DNA from: Gilvimarinus agarilyticus
Lineage (GTDB): Bacteria > Pseudomonadota > Gammaproteobacteria > Pseudomonadales > Cellvibrionaceae
Direction of reading: 5' to 3'
DNA length: 47,913 bases
Assembly: GCF_000832015.1 (NCBI RefSeq)
Contig: NZ_JXCJ01000001.1
Span: 3,365,364-3,413,276, forward strand
Shown here: one piece after another, positions 26,811-35,238 of the stretch
Layout of the letters: each line of letters starts with the position of its first letter
Numbering within the stretch: the first letter of the stretch is position 1
Notes under the pieces: model-generated
The model's input: the letters and a program-made list of their open reading frames with translations, nothing else
Told to the model about the DNA's origin: nothing
Database searches by the model: none
Program-made: the position numbers and the translations under genes

Positions 26811-27077
26811 ATGAGCTTTTCATCCAAAGAAGCCGCCCGGGCCTATTGGCGCGCCAATATTCGCTGGCTGCTGGGTTTGCTGTCAATTTGGTTTATCGTC
26901 TCTTACGGGGCGGGTATTTTATTTGTCGATCAACTTAACAACATCCGCTTAGGGGGCTTTAAGCTGGGCTTTTGGTTTGCGCAGCAGGGGTCTATTTACA
27001 CGTTTGTTATTCTGATTTTTGTCTACGTTCGCGTGATGAATCAGCTCGATAAAAAATTCGGCGTAGAGGAAGAGTAA
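26811..27077 (+). CDS. DUF4212 small subunit of sodium:solute symporter
   Basis: 88-aa protein with two transmembrane helices (about 20-40 and 60-78), beginning with the conserved YWRANIRWLLGLLSIWFIVSYGAGI and containing LGGFKLGFWFAQQGSIYTFV. DUF4212 proteins are encoded directly ahead of a specific sodium/solute symporter subfamily and are taken as its small subunit. AAGGAG lies 7 bases before the ATG. The symporter ATG follows the stop by 3 bases, so the two are translationally linked. Confidence 0.93.
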   Translation: MSFSSKEAARAYWRANIRWLLGLLSIWFIVSYGAGILFVDQLNNIRLGGFKLGFWFAQQGSIYTFVILIFVYVRVMNQLDKKFGVEEE

Positions 27078-27080
27078 GCC

Positions 27081-28784
27081 ATGGATGTTCAAGTACTTAC
27101 ATTTATTATTGTCGGCATTACCTTCGCGCTGTATATCGGGATTGCCATTTGGGCCCGCGCCGCCAGCACCCAAGAATTTTACGTCGCCGGTGGCCATGTA
27201 CCGCCGCTGGCCAATGGTATGGCAACCGCCGCCGACTGGATGAGCGCGGCCTCTTTTATTTCGATGGCGGGGATTATCTCGTTTAGTGGCTACGATGGCA
27301 GTGTTTACCTTATGGGCTGGACCGGCGGCTACGTTTTGCTGGCTTTGTGCCTGGCACCTTACCTGCGCAAGTTTGGTAAGTTTACGGTGCCCGACTTTAT
27401 CGGCGATCGCTACTACTCACAAACCGCGCGCACGGTTGCCGTAATTTGTGCCATTTTTGTCTCGTTCACCTATGTTGCCGGACAAATGCGCGGCGTGGGC
27501 GTGGTGTTCTCACGCTTTTTAGAGGTGGACATTACTCTCGGCATTATCATCGGTATGGGCATCGTGTTTTTTTACGCCGTGCTCGGCGGTATGAAGGGCA
27601 TCACCTACACCCAGGTGGCGCAGTATTGCGTGCTTATTTTTGCCTTTATGGTGCCAGCAATCTTTTTAAGTTTAATGATGACCGGCTCGCCTATTCCGCA
27701 AATTGGCATGGGCTCTACCATGGCCGATGACCCATCGGTATTTTTACTCGATAAGCTCGACGGGCTTAGTGAGTCGCTCGGTTTTAATGCCTACACCGAG
27801 GGTAAAAAGTCCACTATTGATATGTTCTGTATCACCGCCGCGCTGATGGTGGGCACCGCTGGTTTACCCCACGTTATTGTGCGCTTTTTTACCGTACCCA
27901 AAGTGCGCGATGCACGCAAGAGTGCAGGCTGGGCGCTGATCTTTATCGCCATTTTGTACACCACGGCACCGGCTATTGCAGTATTTGCCCGCGTTAATAT
28001 GATCGATACGATTAACGGCCCTGAAGCTCAGGGCGTTGCCGCCGCCGAAGCACCGGGCTGGATCGACAGTTGGGAAACCACCGGTCTTGTGGCCTGGGAC
28101 GATAAAAACCAGGACGGCCGCCTATTCTACAGTGGCGATGAGCGCAACGAGATGACCATCGATCGCGACATTATGGTACTGGCCACCCCCGAGATTGCCC
28201 GCCTACCCGCGTGGGTGATTGCGTTAATCGCCGCCGGCGGTTTAGCAGCAGCACTGTCCACCGCGGCGGGCTTATTGTTGGTTATATCAACGTCCGTCTC
28301 CCATGACTTACTCAAAAGAAACCTGATGCCCAACATCAGCGAAAAACAAGAGCTGTTGTTTGCCCGTATAGCCGCCGCCGTAGCGATCTGCGTGGCGGGG
28401 TACTTGGGGGTTCACCCGCCGGGCTTTGTCGCCGAGGTGGTGGCATTTGCCTTTGGCCTGGCAGCGGCAAGTTTCTTTCCCGCGATTATCATGGGGATTT
28501 TCTTTAAAGCGATGAATCGCGAGGGCGCCATTGCCGGCATGATTTGCGGCCTCTTATTTACCACGGCTTATATCCTGGTGTTTAAAGGGATTATTATGGA
28601 GCCGTTGCTACCTAACACCAAAGAGTACTGGTTACTGGGTATCTCGCCCGAAGGTATCGGCACTATCGGCATGGTGATTAATGTGATCGTCGCGGTAACC
28701 GTGTGGAAGTTTACACCGCCGGCGCCGAACGAGGTACAAGAGCTGGTCGAATCGATTCGCTACCCGCAAAAAATTCAGGCCTAA
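27081..28784 (+). CDS. Sodium:solute symporter (VC_2705-type, ActP-like)
   Basis: 567-aa inner-membrane symporter of the SSS family, paired with DUF4212. Around 13 transmembrane helices are evident. Conserved SSS blocks seen: EFYVAGGHVPPLANGMATAADWMSAASF near residue 30-60, GGMKGITYTQVAQYC, GTAGLPHVIVRFFTVP, and GGLAAALSTAAGLLLVISTSVSHDL. A larger periplasmic insertion with acidic residues (ETTGLVAWDDKNQDGRLF) is typical of this subfamily. Likely substrates are short monocarboxylates such as acetate, by family analogy. The following two-component pair could regulate it. A strong inverted repeat lies shortly after the stop. Confidence 0.92.
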   Translation: MDVQVLTFIIVGITFALYIGIAIWARAASTQEFYVAGGHVPPLANGMATAADWMSAASFISMAGIISFSGYDGSVYLMGWTGGYVLLALCLAPYLRKFGKFTVPDFIGDRYYSQTARTVAVICAIFVSFTYVAGQMRGVGVVFSRFLEVDITLGIIIGMGIVFFYAVLGGMKGITYTQVAQYCVLIFAFMVPAIFLSLMMTGSPIPQIGMGSTMADDPSVFLLDKLDGLSESLGFNAYTEGKKSTIDMFCITAALMVGTAGLPHVIVRFFTVPKVRDARKSAGWALIFIAILYTTAPAIAVFARVNMIDTINGPEAQGVAAAEAPGWIDSWETTGLVAWDDKNQDGRLFYSGDERNEMTIDRDIMVLATPEIARLPAWVIALIAAGGLAAALSTAAGLLLVISTSVSHDLLKRNLMPNISEKQELLFARIAAAVAICVAGYLGVHPPGFVAEVVAFAFGLAAASFFPAIIMGIFFKAMNREGAIAGMICGLLFTTAYILVFKGIIMEPLLPNTKEYWLLGISPEGIGTIGMVINVIVAVTVWKFTPPAPNEVQELVESIRYPQKIQA

Positions 28785-28805
28785 TCCAGGCCTCTGGCAG
28801 TGACA

Positions 28806-28830
28806 AATGTCACCCGCAATGGGTGACATT
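28806..28830. promoter_or_regulatory. Inverted repeat downstream of symporter gene
   Basis: A perfect 10-base inverted repeat AATGTCACCC / GGGTGACATT with loop GCAAT begins 21 bases after the symporter stop. No T-run follows, so it may be a weak terminator, an mRNA 3' stabiliser, or an operator for the promoter of the downstream small gene and two-component pair. Confidence 0.5.
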
Positions 28831-28865
28831 GCTCAGTAGTTACTCACACCAATGAGCGGCACAAT

Positions 28866-28892
28866 AGCTCCTGACACAAACACTCAGGAGCT
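28866..28892 (+). promoter_or_regulatory. Hairpin sequestering the ribosome binding site of the 51-aa gene
   Basis: A perfect 9-base inverted repeat AGCTCCTGA / TCAGGAGCT around a 9-base loop. The right arm contains the CAGGAG Shine-Dalgarno sequence, which ends 8 bases before the ATG at 28898. In mRNA this stem would hide the ribosome binding site; as DNA it is also a symmetric operator candidate. Which applies is not decidable from sequence. Confidence 0.55.
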
Positions 28893-28897
28893 TTCCC

Positions 28898-29053
28898 ATG
28901 GCCATCGCCTTACTCGATTATTTCTCGGCCACACTTGTGTGCAGCTATGATGCGCTGTGCAATATAGCGCCGTGGCTCGGGCAATGGGCTAAAGTAACCC
29001 TGAGCGTCAATTGGCTAATGCTGGCAGTTGCCGGCTATCTGCTTAACCATTAA
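28898..29053 (+). CDS. Unrecognised 51-aa small protein ahead of two-component pair
   Basis: Not recognised. The frame starts at ATG with CAGGAG 8 bases upstream and ends in TAA just before the sensor kinase start. The peptide begins MAIALLDYFSATLVCSYDAL, contains two Cys residues (15 and 21) and three Trp, and has a hydrophobic C-terminal half (about 35-50, SVNWLMLAVAGYLLNH) that could span or sit in the membrane. The stop overlaps an alternate kinase ATG (TAATG), implying translational coupling to the kinase gene. The good ribosome binding site, hairpin and coupling argue for a real gene; it could instead be a leader peptide. It may be a small regulator or ligand of the kinase (inference). 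Confidence 0.6.
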   Translation: MAIALLDYFSATLVCSYDALCNIAPWLGQWAKVTLSVNWLMLAVAGYLLNH

Positions 29054-29064
29054 TGAGGCCAGTT

Positions 29065-30189
29065 ATGAACAACGTCGACTACACTGCGGAAAACGCCGAT
29101 AACAGCCCTCATTACTTTAGTAACGATCGGCTGTATTACCTTTGGTTAGTTTTTAGTGCTTATTACTTTATTCCGATTTTCGCCATGCCGTTAACGGGCT
29201 GGAAGTTGGTGTTGTCTTTGCTTGGCTACGGGGCTTTTGTCGCCACCTACATCAGCCTGCGTTTCACCCCGAAAAAATACTGGCCCTTTGCCGTCGCGCT
29301 CATCATTGCAATCGCCACCGCCAGCTCTTTTGTAACGCCGGGCGCCTCTAACTTTTTTATGTACACCGGCTTTTTTCTCGGCGTTATGTTGCCGCTGGGC
29401 TATTTCATCGGGGCCATTGCACTAATCGTAGCGGGCACCTACTGGCTGGGTGAAGCATTGGGTTACCCCTTTTTGTTTTTTAGTTTGTACATTTTAATTG
29501 GCACACCCACCATTGGTATGATCGGTGTGGTGGAGCGGCTAAGAGCCCACAGCGTGCGACGGGAGCAGCAGTCTCTGGAAGAGATCCGCTCGCTGGCGCA
29601 GTCGCTCGAGCGCGAGCGCATCGCCCGGGACTTACACGACGTTATCGGCCATACACTGTCCACTATCGCCCTTAAAGCCGAGCTGGCGCAAAAATTACTC
29701 GATCGAGACCAGGCCGGGCCCGCCGCGGCTGAGCTCAGCCAATTGCAACTGATCACGCGCGATGGCTTGCGTCAGGTGCGCGAAACCATCAGCGGCGTGC
29801 ACCGCACCAGTCTCGCCGGGGAACTGGAGAATTTATCCCTACTGATGAGCGAGCAGGGCATTCACTTTTTGCAACAGGGCGAGCCGCCGCGGCTTTCGCC
29901 AAAAGCCGACGCGACTCTGGCGCTGGTAGTCAAAGAGCTAACCACCAATTTGTTGCGTCACAGCAACGCCCGGCAATGCACCCTGAGCTTTGCGCACGAC
30001 GGCGACAGCCAGCAGATCACATTAGAAGACGATGGCGAGGTAACAGAGTTTACCGAGGGCAATGGTTTACGCGGTATTCGCCAGCGCCTGAGTGAGCTGG
30101 GAGGTCAAGTGTATATCTCGACTGAGCCCGGGTTTAGCGCTCAGATGAGCTTTCCGGGCCAACCGACCACAACGGAGAACACGGCATGA
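29065..30189 (+). CDS. DesK-like sensor histidine kinase (HPK7 type)
   Basis: 374-aa membrane sensor kinase. The ATG at 29065 is preferred over one 12 bases earlier because TGAGG lies 7 bases before it. Seen: five or so transmembrane helices (about 25-158) with almost no extracytoplasmic loops, a short coiled coil (159-185), the HisKA_3 dimerisation block RERIARDLHDVIGHTLS with phospho-acceptor H191, and an HATPase domain (about 270-365) with VVKELTTNLLRHS (N-box) and NGLRGIRQRL. This layout matches DesK of Bacillus, which senses membrane state. The last bases overlap the response regulator start (ATGA). The stimulus may be membrane or ion related, which is inference. Confidence 0.9.
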   Translation: MNNVDYTAENADNSPHYFSNDRLYYLWLVFSAYYFIPIFAMPLTGWKLVLSLLGYGAFVATYISLRFTPKKYWPFAVALIIAIATASSFVTPGASNFFMYTGFFLGVMLPLGYFIGAIALIVAGTYWLGEALGYPFLFFSLYILIGTPTIGMIGVVERLRAHSVRREQQSLEEIRSLAQSLERERIARDLHDVIGHTLSTIALKAELAQKLLDRDQAGPAAAELSQLQLITRDGLRQVRETISGVHRTSLAGELENLSLLMSEQGIHFLQQGEPPRLSPKADATLALVVKELTTNLLRHSNARQCTLSFAHDGDSQQITLEDDGEVTEFTEGNGLRGIRQRLSELGGQVYISTEPGFSAQMSFPGQPTTTENTA

Positions 30190-30782
30190 ATATACTACTA
30201 GCAGAGGATCAGGCGATGCTACGCGGTGCACTGGCAACACTGTTAGAGCTAGAGCCGGGGTTTAGCGTCACGGCGGTAAGCGACGGTTTAACAGCTCAGG
30301 CACTTTTACAGGAGCAGTCGTTTGATCTGCTACTGACCGACATTGAAATGCCAGGCTTAACCGGGCTGGAGCTCATCGCTTGGCTGCGCGAGCAAAACAA
30401 CGCCTTGGCCAGCATTATTATCACAACATTTAATCGAGCGGGTTTTATTCGCCGCGCACTGGCGCTTAATGTCGGGGGCTTTCTGTTAAAAGACGCCCCC
30501 TCCGATCAGTTGGTCGATGCTATTTATCGGGTGCACCGCGGCGAGCGGGTGATCGACAATGATTTGGCCATTCAGGCACTGGGAGACCGGGACCCGCTCA
30601 CAGATAAAGAGCGCCGTGCGCTGCGCCTGGCCCACGAGGGTTTGAGTACAGCGCAAATCGCGCAGCAGTTATGCTTATCCGAAGGCACGATTCGCAACTA
30701 TCTATCTGAAGCCATCAGTAAACTCGGTGCCGGCAACCGGGTAGATGCCGCGCGAATTGCACGGCACAAAGGCTGGCTATAA
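30186..30782 (+). CDS. DesR-like response regulator (NarL/LuxR family)
   Basis: 198-aa cytoplasmic transcription factor. Receiver domain 1-118 with acidic pair E7/D8, phospho-acceptor D52 in LLLTDIEMPG, switch Thr in IIITTFNR and K102 in LLKDA. A LuxR-type helix-turn-helix lies at about 135-195 with LTDKERRALRLAHEGLSTAQIAQQL and LSEGTIRNYLSEAISKLG. It overlaps the kinase gene by 4 bases, so both are coexpressed. Targets are not shown, but the nearby symmetric sequences at 28806-28830 and 28866-28892 are candidate binding sites. It converges with the MCP gene, only 6 bases separating the stops, with no terminator visible. Confidence 0.93.
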   Translation: MNILLAEDQAMLRGALATLLELEPGFSVTAVSDGLTAQALLQEQSFDLLLTDIEMPGLTGLELIAWLREQNNALASIIITTFNRAGFIRRALALNVGGFLLKDAPSDQLVDAIYRVHRGERVIDNDLAIQALGDRDPLTDKERRALRLAHEGLSTAQIAQQLCLSEGTIRNYLSEAISKLGAGNRVDAARIARHKGWL

Positions 30783-30788
30783 CACCCG

Positions 30789-32930
30789 TTAACGCACGGT
30801 TACCTGAAATGAATCCACTAACTGATGCAGGGTAACGGCGGTATTTTGTAAGCGGTCCGAGCTACCGCGCAATACACGATACACCTGATTCATGGCATCA
30901 CTGGAGTTAGCTACCTCACGGACCCGGTCACCACTTTGACGACTGGTTTGCTCGATGTGCTGAATCGCATCAAACATTTGCGCCACGATTTCATGCAACT
31001 GAGCGTTATCCGTGGAGGACTCTTCAGCCAAACGCAACCCCCGGTCCACCTCTTCCACACTGGATTCCATATAGCTGGCAGCCTTTTGCGACTCCGATTG
31101 AATCGACAAAATCTTTGCACTGATATCTTCCGCCACTTGAGCGGTGCGACCGGCCAATGAGCGCACCTCTTCGGCCACCACCGAAAAACCCCGACCGTGC
31201 TCGCCGGCGCGGGCAGCTTCAATTGCGGCGTTAAGCGCAAGCAAATTGGTCTGCTCGGTAATGCCGCCAATCATGCTAACCATACCGGCAATATCGGAGG
31301 TCTGATCATTGAGCCGATGAATGGTTTCGGCCGAGCGCTCGACCACATCACGAATCGATTGCGTACCGGTTTGTACCTGGGCCAATTGCTCGCGGGCCTG
31401 TTTAACCACCTCGTCCATGGTGGTTTTCATTTGGTTCGCGGTCATACTGGCGTTACTGATTTCGCTGATTTGATCTTCCACCAAGGCAAGCATTTGCTCA
31501 ACCGACGTGGACACGGTTTGCGACGTATCGCGAGCCTGTTCGTTGCGTGTTAGCATTTGGTCGCTGTTACTTTTTACATCGTTAGCCGCACCAATCACTT
31601 CGCCCACAATATTATCCAGGTTATCAATAAAGCTGTTGGTCCAACGGCCTAAATCACCGGTTTCATCGGGCGCAAGCTTGCGGGTATCTAGGCGCTGACG
31701 CAGGTTACCACCACCCTCGGCAATGGCGTGAATCATCTCAGTCATTTTACCAATACGCCGCGCCAAGCGGCGCGGGCCGCGCTGGCGAAAAATAAAAGCA
31801 CTGGCCGCCAACAAGCCCGCTGTTGCCGCGTTAATACCCCACAGAGGTAACTCGGCAAAGCTGTGCAGCAGCGCATTACCACCAAAGACCAACAATACCG
31901 ACAACGCATACTGACGCATCATGGTGTAGGTGACTGAGCGAAACCGGTACACCTCTTCGAGATCACCTTCACACATCATGCCCCAGCGATCGGGTGAACC
32001 TTTTAACGAAAAAGTCACGCCTTTGCCAATCACAGGAATGTGGCGATAATCCGAGTAGCCAGGGTAAGTCACAAACAGGTTACTGCCGTTTTTGATGGTC
32101 TCGCGCACCCCGGGGTGTAACTGCCCGGTGGCCGGATCGGTAAAACGAATTTCAAACTCTGTATGGTCGCGCACGCCAACCACACCCCAATTGGTGTGAA
32201 TGCCAGATTTAAGATTTTCACCGTGAGAGAAAGTGCTATCTTCAAACCGCGAGCGCGACAAGGCCGTGCCCGTAGCAATGCTTCGATCAAACGTAGACTC
32301 GACCATAAACAAATAATTATCGCCTGACTCGGTAAAAATATGGCCGGCCTCGCGCTGAATCAAATCACTCAGTACGTCGTTAGGGTAGCGCGCGCATAAG
32401 CTGCCGGGGCTGCCATCGATTAGCGTCACCGGAAGATAAAACATTAACGTAACGGCATCATGAAACTTTGAACTGGAGGGCCCGATTTTTTCGGTGAGCC
32501 CGTCCACGTAAGGCCCGTGTAAAAAAGGCTCGGCCAAGCCCGCCGCCACCGCCTTGTTGTCTAAATCGCGGGTGCCTTTGTGGCCGGGGTAAGTAGATTC
32601 AATCACTTGCCCTGTGGAGTCGATCAAAAACAACTCAGAGCAATCCTTCATACGCTGGTGCTGGCGCGGCAATACCGCCTCTGGCTGCACATCGTCTGCG
32701 GCCAAACGCGCCGCCACGCTCTCCAAGTGACGCCACTGGGACTCTACCCATTGGTGCATTAACCGAATACGGGTATTGGCGATACTCTCAAAGGCCTGCT
32801 CCATCAGCGCGTAGCGATTGCGGTTTACCCGGCAAGACCAACCCAGTGATAGTTTGCCGTTGGCGCCAAACCAATCAAGCCAGCGGCGTTCCTGACCCGA
32901 CAATTGCATTTGATGACTTTTTAGGCTCAT
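30789..32930 (-). CDS. Methyl-accepting chemotaxis protein with N-terminal soluble sensor region
   Basis: 713-aa chemoreceptor. Residues 1-335 form a sensor region with a Cache-like stretch (about 95-215, [20 protein letters not shown]), then two adjacent hydrophobic helices (341-358 and 363-382), a HAMP-like linker (about 384-440), and the cytoplasmic signalling domain with its hairpin tip [19 protein letters not shown] followed by [18 protein letters not shown]. There is no N-terminal transmembrane helix, and the start is well supported (AAAGGAAG upstream), so the sensor region probably lies in the cytoplasm. It would signal to CheA/CheW; no che genes are nearby. The sensed cue is unknown. 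Confidence 0.9.
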   Translation of the reverse strand: MSLKSHQMQLSGQERRWLDWFGANGKLSLGWSCRVNRNRYALMEQAFESIANTRIRLMHQWVESQWRHLESVAARLAADDVQPEAVLPRQHQRMKDCSELFLIDSTGQVIESTYPGHKGTRDLDNKAVAAGLAEPFLHGPYVDGLTEKIGPSSSKFHDAVTLMFYLPVTLIDGSPGSLCARYPNDVLSDLIQREAGHIFTESGDNYLFMVESTFDRSIATGTALSRSRFEDSTFSHGENLKSGIHTNWGVVGVRDHTEFEIRFTDPATGQLHPGVRETIKNGSNLFVTYPGYSDYRHIPVIGKGVTFSLKGSPDRWGMMCEGDLEEVYRFRSVTYTMMRQYALSVLLVFGGNALLHSFAELPLWGINAATAGLLAASAFIFRQRGPRRLARRIGKMTEMIHAIAEGGGNLRQRLDTRKLAPDETGDLGRWTNSFIDNLDNIVGEVIGAANDVKSNSDQMLTRNEQARDTSQTVSTSVEQMLALVEDQISEISNASMTANQMKTTMDEVVKQAREQLAQVQTGTQSIRDVVERSAETIHRLNDQTSDIAGMVSMIGGITEQTNLLALNAAIEAARAGEHGRGFSVVAEEVRSLAGRTAQVAEDISAKILSIQSESQKAASYMESSVEEVDRGLRLAEESSTDNAQLHEIVAQMFDAIQHIEQTSRQSGDRVREVANSSDAMNQVYRVLRGSSDRLQNTAVTLHQLVDSFQVTVR

Positions 32931-33140
32931 GGCTTACTTCCTTTAACAAGGCCCCTCTGTGAGGGCTTAGAGAATTTTGGTTAGGCGACACCGAGGTGGA
33001 CCCCGGGACAAGTAAGATCTTTGTAAAAGCAGAAATCAGGCCAATCGCGTCGCATTATTCAACAGTGCAAAAATAGCGGGGAAACTAAAAAGCCCCCCTA
33101 AAAAGCGCACCATTTAAGTGCAAGAGACTCAAAAAACATT

Positions 33141-33169
33141 AAAAAAACGACACTCGGGCGAGTGTCGTT
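33141..33169 (-). terminator. Rho-independent terminator of purU
   Basis: On the minus strand an 11-base perfect stem (AACGACACTCG / CGAGTGTCGTT, two-base centre, so the loop in practice is larger) is followed by seven T. It lies 32 bases after the purU stop and insulates the MCP gene downstream. Confidence 0.88.
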
Positions 33170-33200
33170 AGGAGATATATCGACCACAGGGCCTAGGAAT

Positions 33201-34061
33201 TTAGCGAGAAAACACCACGGTTTTACTGCCGTTTAACAGCACGCGGTGCTCGGCGTGCCAGCGCAGCGCACGATTAAGTACCACCGCCTCGATATCGCGG
33301 CCAATCTCAGCCATGCCCTCAGGGGAATTAACATGTGACACTCGCTCGACGGCCTGCTCAATAATCGGGCCCTCGTCCAAATCGGCGGTCACAAAGTGAG
33401 CGGTAGCACCAATCAGCTTGACGCCGCGCTCATAGGCTTGGTGGTAGGGCTTAGCCCCTTTAAAACCGGGCAGGAACGAGTGGTGAATATTGATGGCGCG
33501 GCCTTGCAACTTGCGACATAAGTCATCGGAGAGGATTTGCATGTAACGCGCCAGCACCAGACAGTCGGCCTGGCGATCTTGCATCAGCTGCCACAGGGCG
33601 GCCTCTTGTTGCGGCTTAGTCTCGGCGGTAATAGGCAAGTGCACAAACGGTAGATCGTACCATTCCGTCAGTGGCCGCATAACCTCATGGTTAGACACCA
33701 CACCGACAATATCAATGGGCAGTGAACCGTTCTTCCAGCTATTGAGTAAGCTATTTAAGCAATGCCCCCACTGTGACACCGCAATCAGCACTTTAGGCTT
33801 GCAGGCCGTATCACTGATTTGCCAATCCATTTGGTACTGTTCGGCGACCGGCGTAAACAACGCATTGATATCGTCCATACTAACGCCCTGGGGGCAGTCA
33901 AACACGGTACGCATAAAAAAGCGGCGCTGATCGGTATCTTCAAATTGCGACGACTCGGTAATATTGTAACCGCGCTCGGCAAATAAGCTGGCCACCCGTG
34001 CCACTAACCCTCGTTGATCCTGACAACTAAAGGTCAGCACGATTTCTTTTACATCAGCCAT
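33201..34061 (-). CDS. purU: Formyltetrahydrofolate deformylase PurU
   Basis: 286-aa cytoplasmic enzyme hydrolysing 10-formyltetrahydrofolate to formate and tetrahydrofolate, which balances one-carbon pools. Seen: an N-terminal ACT domain (about 4-80, SCQDQRGLVARVASLFAERG), then a formyltransferase domain with VLIAVSQWGHCLNSLL and the catalytic Asn-His-Asp set in INIHHSFLPGFKGAKPYHQAYERG and TADLDEGPIIEQ. The ATG at 34061 (MADVKEIVL) is chosen over a GTG five codons earlier because GAGAG lies at suitable spacing and the ACT domain begins at once. A canonical terminator follows. The AEC transporter lies upstream on the same strand, but the 114-base gap suggests a separate promoter. Confidence 0.96.
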   Translation of the reverse strand: MADVKEIVLTFSCQDQRGLVARVASLFAERGYNITESSQFEDTDQRRFFMRTVFDCPQGVSMDDINALFTPVAEQYQMDWQISDTACKPKVLIAVSQWGHCLNSLLNSWKNGSLPIDIVGVVSNHEVMRPLTEWYDLPFVHLPITAETKPQQEAALWQLMQDRQADCLVLARYMQILSDDLCRKLQGRAINIHHSFLPGFKGAKPYHQAYERGVKLIGATAHFVTADLDEGPIIEQAVERVSHVNSPEGMAEIGRDIEAVVLNRALRWHAEHRVLLNGSKTVVFSR

Positions 34062-34175
34062 AGGTTGCGCTCTCACTCCACTGCGGTTATCGGCTTATTG
34101 CTCTAAAGCGCGCAAAGATTATCCTATCGCCCTACCGGACTCAAGAGCAGCCCCGCTAATAGCAGGGCCTGAGCG

Positions 34176-35078
34176 CTAGGCAGCAACGCTGGGCAGCACC
34201 CATGCCAAAATAACTGGCAACGTAATAAAGGCCATGGCGGTAGAGGTCACCACCATGGCGGCAACCTCCTGATAGTCCCGCTCGTAGCGCAAACTTAAAA
34301 TATAGGTAAAAACCGCCACGGGCATTGCTGATTGCAACAGCACCACCCCGCGCTCAACGCCGGTTAAACCCAACGCTGTCACCACCGCGTAAGCAATGGC
34401 AAGCCCTCCGCCGATGCGCATTGCGCTAAAAATCACACTGTACTTTAATTTTTTAACTTTTAAACGGCCCAGCGACACACCCAGGGTAATCATCATCAAT
34501 GGGATGGCAAAGCCGCCTAACAAGTCCAGCGTATTTGCCAGCCACAAAGGCACCGGGGTATCGCTAAACAGCAGCGCCAGTGCCAGCAACATAGCCCACA
34601 GCACTGGCTGGCTCAAAACGGCCCGCGCCATAGCCCGCGGCCCGTGGCCACCGGCCACCACGGCTAAGCCCATGGTAAAGGTAATAAACATCATCACCAA
34701 AAAGTAACCCAGCGCTAACGCCAAGCCCTGCTCACCAAATGCAAACAGGCACACGGGTAAGCCCATATTGCCGTTATTGGGTAAGACAATCGGCGGCAGG
34801 TAAGTGGCAACATCGAAACCCTTTACCCGCAATACCCCGTAGGCCAACACCCCGGTTAAGCCCAACACCAATGCCGCCGCCAGGGCGACACGGGTGATAC
34901 TGGCCAGCTCGACATCGGTACTGGCCATGGATGAGACGATCAGGCACGGCGTACCAACGGTCATCACCAAGCGCCCGATAAAGTCCGAGGGATACTCAGC
35001 GCCCGAGCGGGCCCAAATAAAACCCACCGCCGTTGCGATAAATACCGGCGCTAAGATCGGCAACAAAGTTAAAAGCAA
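34176..35078 (-). CDS. AEC (auxin efflux carrier) family transporter
   Basis: About 300-aa membrane protein of the AEC family with ten hydrophobic helices split into two five-helix halves. Conserved blocks seen: GRLVMTVGTPCLIVSSMAS in helix 2, PPIVLPNNGNMGLPVCLFAFGEQGLALAL (the signature Asn-rich turn) and VEVGVVLLQSAMPVAVFTYILSLRYE-like sequence near 265-285. Starts are TTG only: the one at 35078 has GGAG 6 bases upstream, whereas one four codons earlier (35090) has none. Bacterial AEC carriers export or exchange organic acids such as malate or malonate, so the substrate is unassigned. It is divergent from the outer-membrane protein gene. Confidence 0.85.
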   Translation of the reverse strand: MLLTLLPILAPVFIATAVGFIWARSGAEYPSDFIGRLVMTVGTPCLIVSSMASTDVELASITRVALAAALVLGLTGVLAYGVLRVKGFDVATYLPPIVLPNNGNMGLPVCLFAFGEQGLALALGYFLVMMFITFTMGLAVVAGGHGPRAMARAVLSQPVLWAMLLALALLFSDTPVPLWLANTLDLLGGFAIPLMMITLGVSLGRLKVKKLKYSVIFSAMRIGGGLAIAYAVVTALGLTGVERGVVLLQSAMPVAVFTYILSLRYERDYQEVAAMVVTSTAMAFITLPVILAWVLPSVAA

Positions 35079-35238
35079 CGCAGACTCCAAATTTTGACAG
35101 AATAAAGGCCGTTAGCCGTAACGGGCAGTAGTGCGTGATGTGATATTGTAGGGGACGATCTGGGTTATTATAGGGTAATCTGCCGCAATAAGCCGAACGA
35201 CCAGTACCCCGACTATAAAGAACACCTCAGGAGCAATT

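Noticed and set aside
27081-28784. Naming the symporter actP
   Set aside because: It is paired with DUF4212 and has the VC_2705-type insertion, so acetate specificity is only an analogy.
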